The notes beneath the pieces were generated by a model. It had not been told where the DNA came from, searched no databases, and saw nothing but the letters and a program-made list of their open reading frames with translations. Below, one piece after another: positions 24,815-35,479 of a DNA stretch of 64,000 nt. Position 1 is the stretch's first letter; each line of letters opens with the position of its first letter. The translations under genes were made by a program, and so were the position numbers. The stretch comes from Chrysomallon squamiferum (Eukaryota > Mollusca > Gastropoda > Neomphalida > Peltospiridae): positions 4,808,887-4,872,886 of the forward strand of contig CM022666.1 in NCBI GenBank assembly GCA_012295275.1. Direction: 5' to 3'.

Positions 24815-25015
24815 GGGGTAATTGTTAAGCTTACTGATTAGGTCAGTTAGGTTAGATTAAAGAAAGAGGTTTCATACTGTGCAGGGGTGGTGACTTGTTA
24901 CACTTATTAATTAGGCAGGATTAAAGAAAGAGTCTTCATATTGTGCAGGGGTGATGCTTGGGTCCAGCTTACTGATTAGAATAGATTTAAACTAAGAGCT
25001 TCCTATTGTAAATGA
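24815..25015. repeat. 65-bp imperfect tandem repeat next to MP last exon
   Basis: Three degenerate units built on gattaaagaaagaggtttca and tgtgcaggggtg. The same array occurs at 52515-52730 and 62295-62515, always just beyond the MP terminal exon. Confidence 0.75.
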
Positions 25016-25133
25016 TTTATAAAATGTTCGATGTTGAAATGTGTTTCACTGTATATTCTCCACCTAGCTCAAGTGTCAGAAGTATGTTTAATATGGAAGT
25101 TATTCATAGCAATAAGGGTGATATCAAAATCTG

Positions 25134-27866
25134 TTATGAAGGGTTCGTGTATGCTGCGGCAGAATTTCTTCGTGATATCGGGTGGAACATCAGCCTAAAC
25201 CATCAACATTAAAATCAAAGAACATTAACAAAATACTCTGACAAAATGTGTTTAATATATCTTTCATTGCTAATATATTTCTTAATTAACTTTTTTCCTG
25301 TGACTTTTTTTCAGGATTTTTTATCACCACGGAGTGCTAGGTGTTACTGACCCTTGTTTATCAGAATAATCTGGCGACACACGTCAAGCTGCATGGACGG
25401 GAACACGTTGACAAATAACGTGAGTCATTTTTCATAAAAGAACGGAGATTTTTTTTTTTTGTAGGGAAAGAACTGGAACAATTCGGGTAACGGTCCTGTC
25501 CACTGAACGCACTGTGTAACTAGTTATGTAGATGTTTGCTCTTCTGTATTAATCCCGTATGTGATTGTTGTGACCGATTACAATTATTCTATCCATCTAT
25601 ATTATTCTTTACTGCTATATTGAATACAGTTTTAAAAATGTCTTGTGTTTGTTGTGTTCTAGTACAATAAAGGGTGTATACATATATATGCTTTCTTATT
25701 AGATTTTGCATGTGTTCATACTTTTGTTTAATAGATATTACCAGTGAAGGATTTTTTGTTTTATGTTTGTCAGGCTTTGAATACTCACAGATAATTTTAG
25801 CATATTATTCTTTAGTACGAAGACAGCAAGGAAGTTTTGTTCCTTCCTTCGTTGGAGCTGTCGACACTGCATAGACACATAGACATATATTACTTACATT
25901 TTATAAAATTAAATTAAATAAAAATATTTATTATAATCTCAAGTATATTCTGTTATTGTTAGATTGATAAAGTTACGTCAACCGTAATAGTGACAGATCG
26001 AAAAAGTACGAATGCATTTTCATTGTTATAAATAAATAAATCTGATGTTGTGGTTGTTGTTATTGTTGCCTCTGATGTATAGCGTTACTTCTGTTCACGT
26101 GTTCGGTACATTTTAGTACTTGATATAATACTACTATCACATGCTGAGATTTTTCCCCCACGATCGTTTTGACATTCCAGAAAACAAGAAAAACAAAACA
26201 AGAAATTAAAAACAAAACAACAATAAGAAAGAAACAACAACAACAAGAAAGAAAGAACAACAAACTACAAACAAAAAAATACAAATAAGACACAACCACA
26301 CACACAGTGATGAATTTTAAGAATATTGCTTTGTTCAGTTTGCTGTGAGTTGTTTTTATGATATAAAACTAGACAACGTCAAGTACATGTGATGTACGTG
26401 TATGAACAGAAACAAAGAAGGAAAAACTTAACAACTGACTATTAACCAGGTAGTTTGTTATTTTTCATTTAATTACTCTTCAGTAGTCTAACCCTAAATA
26501 AATTATCAAAAGTTTAATCCAGAATATCTACATTATCTATTTTTAAATGTCCTAACACACTTCAGCTATGCACTACAGTATATATCTACACAAGATCCAC
26601 GGAGGCGCACTGTCATAAAAATTGGATTATTCCATAACAGAAAAAAACTACTTATTTTTATTTATTATTTCAAAAAATTGTGTCTGTTGTTCGACGTATT
26701 TCTGTGGACTAGATATAATAGTAATCACGACAATGAAATTGGTAGTGTGTCAGATATCAATCTCACGTCACGTGTACATTTCACAGCCAGCGACGTCATG
26801 GTTGGCCGGACTCAGAGTGAACACGTGGGCCGTGCATTTTGAATCAGCTGAGTCACTTCGCAAACAGCTATTTATAAACATTACTCGGTAGATCTATTTT
26901 TAAAGACAATGTACCCGGCATTTTAAAAGGTGTACCAGTGACCTACTATTGTTGTCGTCGGTGTCAAGGACGACTGCTTAACTATTAAAACGTAAACATG
27001 ATACATATGTGTGTGTGTAGATGTGCACGTATGTAGGTGTATCTATATAAGTATGTGATATGTACATGGTTATATAACAGCAATATTTTACATAGTCTAT
27101 AAAGTATACAAATTTTGCTTTATAAAATAAAACTTAAATCATGTCGCTGACTGGTGTAGAAGCGAAAAGTGAGCTGAAAAATGATCTCATTAATTTTACT
27201 TGATATTACAACAACATGTATTACATACATTACATATTCACTGTACAAATAAAAGCCATTATGCATGGAGTATTCATTATCATTTAACATTAATTATATT
27301 TACAACATCCACAGATGTACATGTTTAGGATATCAACTGTTCAAAAATATCTTTTTACATAGAACATCCATTGTGTACAGAACATCTACCATACAAGAAC
27401 ATTCACTGTACACTGAACATTCACTGTACTTGAGCACCCAAAGTACAGTCTACATAGAACATCTGTACAAGATCATCTTTTTACACAGGACATAGACTGT
27501 AGAACAGTCACTGTATACAGAACATCTACTGCAGAACAACGCGTACTGTACTTAGAACAGTAGAGCATCTACTGCACAAAGAATATCCAGTGTACAAGAA
27601 CATCTATTGTACATAGAACATCTATTGTATAATGTGAGTAAAACCTAAAATAATAGTAAATAAAACCTGAAGCAGAGTTCATCTTTTGTGAATGATGAGG
27701 TTGACAGTAAAACTTTGAATGATGATGTTAACAATACAATTCTGAATGATGATGGTGACAATGAAATTCTGAATGATGATGCAGACAATGTAATTCTGAA
27801 TGATGATGTAGGATAATGGCCATGACAGTCTTTGTGTTTACTTATGATCCACGTTTATTTTCATTC

Positions 27867-27915
<49 letters not shown>

Positions 27916-28549
27916 TTACGGAAATGAAAAGTCTTCTTCTGACACAACTAAATTCCTCATTTATCTTATAGATTATGAATTCAAATCTCTGTATGCATAC
28001 ACGCGTAATATTTCACAGAATCTGATGTCACTGTGAATATAAGACAATTGATATCAAATGAGATTTTTCAGGTGTGTGTGTTCGCCGATCTGTTTGATAT
28101 GTCCTGAAGGAAATATTAGAATGTAATGTTTTTTAGGTTTTAAGTAAATTTCTTTTCATGAATCTTTCATTGTCTGATCCTCGCTGGTTTCAAAAATTAT
28201 TCTTAGCCTGACAAAACCAGATCTGTTAAAAGATGAAAAGAGAGAAAGTAAAGAAATGAATTAATTTCATGAGGTAAGTTTAGTTAACGTGTATATATAT
28301 GAAAGAAATTAAAAATATTTATATATCATTTATTAATTAATAATTAATAAGGATAAGGAATTAAATAATAACAACAGTAAATTAAATAAATAAAACTATA
28401 CACAACAAATGTTGATTAATTAATTTAAAAATCAATAGTTTAACTAATAATAATAACAATAAAGTAACTATTTAATGATCAGAAACCAAATAAATAATTA
28501 AATAAATAAATAAAATAATTAAATCAACAACAATAATAATAGTAAAATA

Positions 28550-28615
<66 letters not shown>

Positions 28616-29972
28616 CAACATCAATTTACTTAAAACTGTGCAGAATAATATTTTTATATTTATCAGTGCATATATCTGTTATATTGTGAAAAGAGATATT
28701 ATTTGCAATTGAAATTAAAAGAAAAAATATTCGAGACACCATCTTAGACAGAAATAATTTACCTTCTTATGTAGATCCATAAAACCGAACCAAACAGTTC
28801 CTTGAGCACCACAATGGACAAAAATACAACAACAATTTGAGCTGTATCCATGACGATGCGCCTGGCTGCAGCGAGTAAAGCGTCAAGTTGGTTTTCTACA
28901 ATGTCTGGTCTCTCCGTCCTGTGAAAGTAAATTGTAAAAACAGATAATTAAAATTTAAACAAATATAAGACAAAATATTACTTCAAGTAGTGTTTTTAAG
29001 GTTATTAAACGCACTCAGATATGTACAAATTATATTTGATAAAATAATTTGTCATGACTGGTTAAATTCTTTCATTTTCTGTTTTTTCATCTTCTTTATT
29101 CTTCTTCTCTACTCTTTCTTTCTCACTCTCTCTGTCTGTCTCTCTGTCTCCTTTTCAGTCTCTCTGTCTCTCTTTCTGTCTCTTTCAGTCTCTCTCTGTT
29201 TCTCTCAGTCTCTCGTTCTTTCTCTGTCTCTCTCTGTCTGCCTCTGTCTCCATTTGTCTGTCTCTATCGCTCTCTCTCTCTCTCTCTGTCTCTCTCTATG
29301 TCTCTCTTTCGGTCTCTCTTTCTCTCTCTGCCTCAGTCTGTCTCTCTCTCACTCTCTCTGTTTCTCTCTCTTTCTCTCTGTCTCTCTTTTTTTCTCTGTC
29401 TCAGTCTGTCTCTCTCTCACTCTCTCAGTCTGTTTCTCTGTCTCTCTCTGTCTCTGCCTCTCTCACTCTCTCTGTCTCTCTCTGTATCTCTCTCACTTTC
29501 TTTCTGTCTCTCTTGCTCTCTCTCTGTGTCTCTGTCTCTCTCACATTCTCTTTTTGTCTCTCTCTGTCTCGCTCGCTGTCTCGCTCTCTTTCTGTCTCTC
29601 TCTGTCTTTCTGTCTTTCTGTGTCTCTCACTGTCTCTCTCTATCTGTCTCTCTTTCTCTCTCTCACTGTCTCTCTGTCTCACTCTCTTTCTCTCTCTCTG
29701 TCCCTCTCTGTCTCTCTCTTTGTATCTCTCTCTCTCTCTGTCTCTCTCTTTGTCTGTCTGTCTCTATCTCTGTCTGTCTCTCTCTCTTTTTGTCTGTCTC
29801 TCTCTTTGTCTTTCTGTCTCTCTCTGTCTCTCTCTGTCACTCTCTATCTCTCTTTGTCTCTCTCTCTCTCTTTCTCACTGTCTCTGTCTCTCTCTCAGTC
29901 TCTCTTTCTCTGTCTCTTTCTGTTTCTCACTCTTTCTCCCTCTTTCTCTCTTTCTCTCTTTCTCTCTTTCTC

Positions 29973-30052
<80 letters not shown>

Positions 30053-30861
30053 GTAATCACCTTTTATAAAACTTGGGCCACACTGGATTAAGCTGACATC
30101 CAGTCGCTGAGATGACGTACTCCCGCTGCTGTTTGCTTCCCTCTACAGTGCAGTTGATGTCCATGCGGAGGTTCACCAAGTAGGTGCAGTACGTCTCGTT
30201 GTGTACAAACTGCAGTGTTGTCAGCTGCTGCTGGTGTAGTTGCAGTGCACGTTCATGACGTTCTAAATACGCTGCCATCCAGCTCTGGTACAAAGGAAGT
30301 TCCACTGTGTTTATTTGTTCTGCATGAGAAACAAGTCGACTGTTGATCATTTCAGCTTGGAGGTCTATGAATCCGTTCTGAAATTTAAAAAAGACATATA
30401 TTCAGATACACTGTATATTATACATCACAGTATGTCAGTTTCATAATATCATATACTGAATACATTGTATTTGGTATACTGAATCTTTAATATTACATCC
30501 TTTGATTTGTAAATTACAGGATACATACAGAATTGTAATGATCTTTAAGGTTACCATACTGGAATAGTACTGTATGCCTGGATATATAAATTACATGGTA
30601 TGTACTGTGTTGGAACAAACCTGTACTCCTGGATGTTCAAATTACATCATTTTGTAACAAAAAAAGAAGTATGACAATTTTAAAATTATTTAAAAATAAA
30701 TAAATAAACTCCCAGACAGCTCTTACCATATCATAATGGAGACCCAGTCTGTTGAAACTTTGTTTGGTTAGTACAACCTCTGACACGTGTACACTTCCAT
30801 AAACAAGGAGACACACAACTACAGTGACAACAGCATTTGGGATAAACAGTGTTTGGACTAC
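25134..30861 (-). CDS. MP family membrane protein, copy I (C-terminal four exons)
   Basis: Minus-strand exons 30861-30727 (135 nt), 30377-30061 (317), 28918-28763 (156) and 25194-25134 (61) join in phase and give 222 codons to a TAA. The 5' part of the gene is missing: beyond 30861 the intron runs into TNF-C sequence at about 31880. In order: TM helix (NAVVTVVVCLLVYG), SEVVLTKQSFNRLGLHYDM, an ectodomain starting NGFIDLQAEM with three cysteines and sequons NET and NCT, TERPDIVENQLDALL, a second TM (IVVVFLSIVVL), then tail RRLMFHPISRRNSAAAYTNP plus S. The last exon is assigned because splice phase fits and its frame is kept in three copies. Family not recognised; a receptor or multi-pass protein is possible. 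The N-terminus is not identified. Confidence 0.62.
25806..25870 (+). pseudogene. TNF exon 4 relic inside MP-I last intron
   Basis: The plus strand has agtacgaagacagcaaggaa followed by gttttgttcc and ttggagctgtc, reading RRQQGSFVPSFVGAV. This aligns with RRKQEGFVPSYIGAVYY of the TNF homology domain. Homology ends at about 25865. The rest of the exon and its splice sites are gone. Confidence 0.7.
25871..26429. other. Non-coding interval
   Basis: AT-rich; 26085-26170 is related to 14330-14400 and 57240-57330. 26170-26300 is A/C-rich (acaacaagaaag) low complexity. Confidence 0.5.
26430..27200. repeat. Duplicated non-coding block Y
   Basis: Related to 16500-17260 and 57660-58320. It lies in the last intron of MP-I. 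Confidence 0.65.
27217..27815. repeat. 19-21 bp minisatellite (copy 2) and 27-bp gatgatg repeat
   Basis: The minisatellite gaacatcyactgtacaa runs to about 27636, then shared sequence (aaacctgaagcagagt), then about five units of aattctgaatgatgatgttaa at 27695-27812. Confidence 0.85.
27816..28762. other. MP-I intron with (ATT)n and (AAT)n
   Basis: (ATT)n at 27869-27915, (AAT)n at 28550-28615 and AT-rich sequence between, shared with 40640-41180 and 60225-60680. No exon is seen. Confidence 0.6.
29095..30052. repeat. 950-bp (CT)n/CTGT polypyrimidine tract in MP-I intron
   Basis: Almost pure pyrimidine on the plus strand: degenerate TCTCTGTCTC units to about 29980, then pure (CT)n. It ends about 9 bp from the splice donor of the ectodomain exon. 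The long Ser/Leu open frames across it are repeat artefacts. Confidence 0.95.
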
Positions 30862-31880
30862 CTGGATGAAAAATAAAATTAAAAGAAAATATTAACTGTC
30901 AAAAAATTTCATCAACAGCAATAATTACAATAACAATAACAGTAAAAATCATAAAAATAAAATAATAATAATAATAATAATGGTAGTAGTAGTAGTAGTA
31001 ATAATTAATAATAATAATAATAATAACAATAATGATCATTGTTTGAGGTAATGGTCCTTAAGTATGAAAGAGTTATCTTCCTTAATATTCTCTGTCTAGT
31101 CTACTGCACTGTTATAAACAAATATATATATATGAACAGTAGGCTCACACTAATATTTATGTATTAATACAGATGCAAACAAACATTCACAGACATGGAC
31201 ATATACGCATGGATACACACAGAAACATACACAGACAAATATGTGTATAGACATATATAGACACATACATAGACACACACATGAACACATACAAATACAT
31301 GTACATATAGAGACATACATATAGACATATATGCACACACATACACACACACATATACATACGGACCCAGACACATACACACACATGGATATACAAACAT
31401 ACATACAGCAATACATATACATACACACATATATATATATACAAACATATGCATATACACAGGCATCCAGATATACTACACACAAAGACATATTCAGATA
31501 TATATATATACATACATATACACACATAAATACAGATACAGAGAGACACACACAGACATCTACATATACATACAGACACATACATATATACACTAACATA
31601 TAGACACAGAAATACACTGAATACACATGCCTGCTGTAAAACAACAATAAAAATGAGTTGTTACCTAGGATTAACCTACTTGAGTGTAGAATTATCTTTC
31701 AAGTACAAACATGCAAGCACATAGAGACAGACACACAGATACCTACAATTACATGCACAAACATGCACACGAACACCATGTGCACATGCAAGTATACACA
31801 TACACACAAACATACATTCACACATTGCAAAGCAATACCTATAATTTCAAAGCACACCTGTACGGAGACAGGTAAACTTA
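30862..31880. other. MP-I upstream intron with ACAT repeats, ending at rearrangement junction
   Basis: (AAT)n near 30960-31030, then acat/acac-rich repeats at 31185-31610. 31640-31878 matches MP-II intron sequence at 43030-43305 (gagacag(a/g)taaacttaa). The match ends where TNF-C exon 4 begins. Confidence 0.7.
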
Positions 31881-31882
31881 AA

Positions 31883-32420
31883 GATCTTTTTCCAGACGAC
31901 GTCCATTTGATCAAAGGTTTTGGATACTCTGAAAAGTTTGTAAGAAGAAATTATTTTTAAATATTATTTCTATTTTAAATTGTCAACAGTTGTAGTTAAT
32001 ATTACTAATATATTTCTATAACTACGACAAACTCCTGCTGTTGACTACTTTAGTACAACTATCGTGCTAATACTATTATTAGTGTTATCACAATTTCTTC
32101 TATTATTTCCTAACCACTACTAATAACTATGTGATTACTACTACTACTACTTTTACCAGATCAACTACTACTATTACTAGAAAATAATAGTAGAAATTGT
32201 GATAACAATAATACTAGAAATGCTACTAGTAATAATATCAGTTATTGTGGTAAAGTAGTTAATAGCGGAAGTTTGTAGTTCTAGAAATATATCAGTAATA
32301 CTAACTACAAATGTTCACAATTTAAAATAAAAATATTATTTAAAAATAATTTCTTCTTACAAACTTTTGAGACACACCGAACCCTTTGATCAAATGGACG
32401 TCGTCTGGTAAAAGATCGTT
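31883..32420. repeat. Inverted repeat around TNF exon 4 start and intron 3
   Basis: The left arm (about 31883-32109) is the beginning of exon 4 plus intron 3 in minus orientation. The right arm (about 32180-32420) is the same region in plus orientation. The arms are roughly 230 bp with small indels, around a spacer of roughly 70 bp. It could form a cruciform. Confidence 0.85.
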
Positions 32421-32760
32421 TGTGAAGGGAGCTGCAGCTGTTGTCGCTGACGGGATTCAAGTCAAAGAAGCTGATTACTACTTCATATACAGCAACGTTT
32501 TATTCCATGACAACCAAATGAGAGAGCTAGAATACGCTAGGCTGTGTCACTCAATTGAAATATATCCAAATTATGAAGTCCTCTACAGAAATTCTCAAAC
32601 AACATGCAAAGTACGAGGAGACAAGGAAGGTTTTGTTCCTTCCTACATTGGAGCTGTCTACTACCTGAAAGCCAATGACATTGTAGTGGTGAGAACATCA
32701 GATGTGAACAGAATTTTGAGAGAATCTGAGGCCACCTACTTCGGTCTGTATACGTTGTAA
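32372..32760 (+). pseudogene. Inverted, intact orphan exon 4 of a TNF ligand
   Basis: All 389 nt of exon 4 are present with an acceptor (ttttgag; other copies have ttttcag). The frame is open to a TAA: NPLIKWTSSGKRSFVKGAAA, ADGIQVKEADYYFIYSNVLF, SYIGAVYYLKANDIVVVRTS, ending TYFGLYTL. It carries the whole receptor-binding part of the TNF homology domain. No exons 1-3 lie upstream on the plus strand, so no complete product is expected. Confidence 0.85.
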
Positions 32761-33089
32761 AATTGTTTCGAGAGGCCTCACTTATAACTGTTAATATATA
32801 ATTTGTTTCAGCTTTCATAGAAAGACAGTACTAATATTTTATTACAACTTTATCATGAAACGTTTATATAAGGCATTTTTTCATCTTCCTTTATAAATCT
32901 TGTTTGGGGACATTTTGATTATTATTGTTATTATTATTATTATTATTATTACTGTGGTCGGTTGTTTATGATTGGATCAGCCTATATAGTCTTCAGTGGA
33001 ATTATAAAAGAAAAGAAAATGGCTGTGATACTATTGTTTTGAATTATTGTAAATTAGTTTTGTTATTACTATTACTTTATTACTTTACT

Positions 33090-33125
<36 letters not shown>

Positions 33126-33699
33126 TTATTATTTAAAACATTTTTGATACTCTAATTGAATTCTTGCCAGTATTTTAAATAACAACGTATTAATACTAAT
33201 GCAATATTACAGTATTACTAATAGGCTGCTATTATTATTATCAATGCAATATCACAGTATTACAATAGACTGTTAATACTGTTATAAATTCAGTTTCACA
33301 ATATTAATTACATATTGTTGTTATTCTTATTAATGCATTATTATTGCTATAAATAAATACCTTTACTTTAAAACAAAAAAAATGAAATGCTAGTCGGTTT
33401 TCTAACAACGCAATAACTAGGTTAAGAACGCCATTTGCAATACAACGAATGCAATCATAACACTATATGTTGAAGATGTGTGTGTGTGTGTGGAAGTGTG
33501 TGTGTGTGGGTGATTTTTAAGATTATTTATTTATTTTTATAACAATATATTGATCATTCAGGTTTTAGTTAATCAGATGTTAATGGCTGAAAAGGTGTTA
33601 TTTTCATGTATGTGCATTTTTTAAATCTATATATTGTGGCTAAACCAAAAATATTACACCCAGGAAACTTTTATATGTTTTAGTTAACATGTGGGAGAT
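32761..33699. other. Non-coding interval with (ATT)n, (CA)n and (GT)n
   Basis: (ATT)n at 32925-32952, (CA)n at 33095-33122 and GT-rich sequence at 33475-33510. The rest is AT-rich, with pieces of block X. Confidence 0.5.
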
Positions 33700-34045
33700 T
33701 AAATTTCAATAAAGGTCAGCTCAAGGTCACGTGATCTACACGGTTAATTTCAAGGTCATAACAAAGGTCAAAAGGTAAATGTACCCCAATATTTGGAATC
33801 CTTGTCATATTGTCTTTTCAACAATACCAATTTTATGAAGATTGGCCCAGTAGTTCCTGAGATATGAGGGTTCAAAGGTTGGTGGTCACGCCCATTTTTG
33901 CCAAAAATCTCAAAATTTGGAGGGGCCTTATCTCCCACACCACTGATCTGATTGGGCTAAAATTTTGGTGCTGTGGGATCCCAGTCAACAAGTATACCAA
34001 GTTTTATAAAAATCTGAGACAGTCGGGTGTAAATTTCTTTTTTTG
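33700..34045. repeat. Possible interspersed repeat (unclassified)
   Basis: A stretch of more even base composition than its neighbours (ggtcaaaaggtaaatgtacc, gttcctgagatatgagggtt), not seen elsewhere in the window. It ends in poly(T). A short open frame (33864-34058) has no recognisable motif. It looks like a dispersed repeat, but I cannot name it. Confidence 0.35.
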
Positions 34046-34057
34046 GGGGGTGATTTG

Positions 34058-34066
34058 ACTACTATT

Positions 34067-34102
<36 letters not shown>

Positions 34103-34245
34103 CACTACTACTACCACTACCACTACTACTACCACTACTACTACTACTCTACTGTTACTACTACTCGTACTAGTTCTACTACTACTACTATTATTACTAG
34201 TACTCTACTACTACTTCTACTATTACTACTACTACTATTTCTTGT
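34058..34245. repeat. (ACT)n in TNF-C intron 3
   Basis: Trinucleotide ACT repeats with ACC and ATT variants, as in intron 3 of the other TNF copies (20255-20350, 48620-48755). Confidence 0.85.
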
Positions 34246-34379
34246 CTTACTTTTGTCATATGTTGCATTCACTTCCATTTGTAGATGAGCCGATGTCTTC
34301 ACTTTGTTTTTATTATTCAGATTGTAAGCAACCTCTCTGATCTGTTTAAGTTTTTGTTCTGAAATATATAATTATATAT

Positions 34380-34388
34380 GCAGACACT

Positions 34389-34438
<50 letters not shown>

Positions 34439-34620
34439 CACTGATACATGTATAAATACATTGATACATATGTACATAGACTCGTACACATACTGATATT
34501 ATCTAAATTCAGAAGATCAGCGACATCTCTGATCTGCTTAAATGTTTTTCTGAAACACACACACACACATACACACGTATACATGCGTACATAAAATCGT
34601 ACACACATACATACATACAA
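34380..34620. repeat. (CA)n, pseudo-exon 3 and acat repeats in TNF-C intron 2
   Basis: (CA)n at 34390-34430. A partial exon-3 duplicate at 34487-34549 reads FKQIRDVADLLNLDN on the minus strand after ttcag. Then acac/acat repeats. Confidence 0.65.
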
Positions 34621-35057
34621 ATACATAATTATAAAAGCGTTTGTAGATATTTAAATATGTGTGTTTGTGTTAACTTAGCACTTTTCTCCGCTTTTGTTTC
34701 ACTTTCAGTCAGTTTCTAAAAAGAATATTAATAACCATTTTGAAGCTCTTCAACAATAATCACTTTTAAATTGATAAATATATTTCAGGACGATGAATAT
34801 CTCCTTTTCATAATTTCAATATTATTAAACGTATATAAATCTCTTTTTTTAATTTCATTTATAATAGATGAATTTAACTTTTTTTAATATCTTTATACAG
34901 AATTTACCTCTATCTTAATTTCATATCTACATAACACTATTTTCTCTTTGTCTTTCTTTTATTCTGTTTTATTTTATTTTATTTTTTTTTTTAATTTTTA
35001 TTTACAATGAATATAAATTTGTTCTATTTTTATACAGAACTTACCTATATCTTAATT

Positions 35058-35128
35058 ACATACCCAAATTTTATTTTATTTTATTTTATTTTATTTTATT
35101 TTATTTTATTTTATTTTATTTTATTTAT
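35058..35128. repeat. (TTTTA)n pentanucleotide repeat in TNF-C intron 1
   Basis: About 13 units of ATTTT, lying between exon 1 and exon 2 of TNF-C. Confidence 0.9.
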
Positions 35129-35479
35129 TTATTGTATATAATGTATTTATGGAATGTTTCTCGGAATTGAATACATTATTTACCTTTTTCATAATTTCAC
35201 TGATCACTTTTTCTCCATCTCTGTAACAGCAATACGTGGCATTCTTCCTGGTTTTCTTCGTAGATTTGCCACCACAACAGTTTTCTCCTGGTTTGCACGA
35301 GATTTTCACACACAGTTCCTGATCAAACAACAAGCTGGTTTCTCTGTTCAGAAATTCTTTTAATGTTACAGATACAATGACACTGATGAGTGTCAAGTTT
35401 AGTACCATAATAGAAATGGCTATGACTGGACGAATTGGTACCATTTTGTGTAACAACTTTTAATTCCTTTAGAAGTGGT

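Larger units (their letters stand above)
31881..35444 (-). pseudogene. TNF-superfamily ligand, copy C (TNF-C), broken
   Basis: Minus-strand exons: 35444-35184 (ATG, anchor VIAISIMVLNLTLISVIV, six-cysteine stalk with CCGGKSTKKTRKN), 34715-34679, 34358-34251, and only the start of exon 4 at 31928-31881 (KYPKPLIKWTSSGKRS). Two lesions: the exon-2 donor reads GTG|CTAAGT instead of GTG|GTAAGT, and exon 4 is cut after about 48 nt by MP intron sequence, removing most of the TNF homology domain. An intact inverted exon 4 sits 440 bp away on the plus strand and cannot be spliced to these exons. Exons 1-3 have no stops, so the damage looks recent. Confidence 0.85.

Noticed and set aside
25012-25212. 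Plus-strand 66-codon open frame with ATG, repeated at 62512
   Set aside because: Copies differ mainly at non-synonymous sites and the copy at 52730 has an internal TAG; the minus-strand MP tail frame fits better.
28990-30091. Long Ser/Leu open frames of up to 359 codons
   Set aside because: They are translations of a CT/CTGT repeat tract, open in several frames and on both strands.
31150-31647. Cys/Val/Tyr-rich open frames resembling secreted cysteine-rich proteins
   Set aside because: They come from acat/acac simple repeats, have no splice or domain support and occur in three overlapping frames.
33864-34058. 64-codon open frame in a non-repeat stretch
   Set aside because: No motif or splice evidence; the region looks like a dispersed repeat ending in poly(T).
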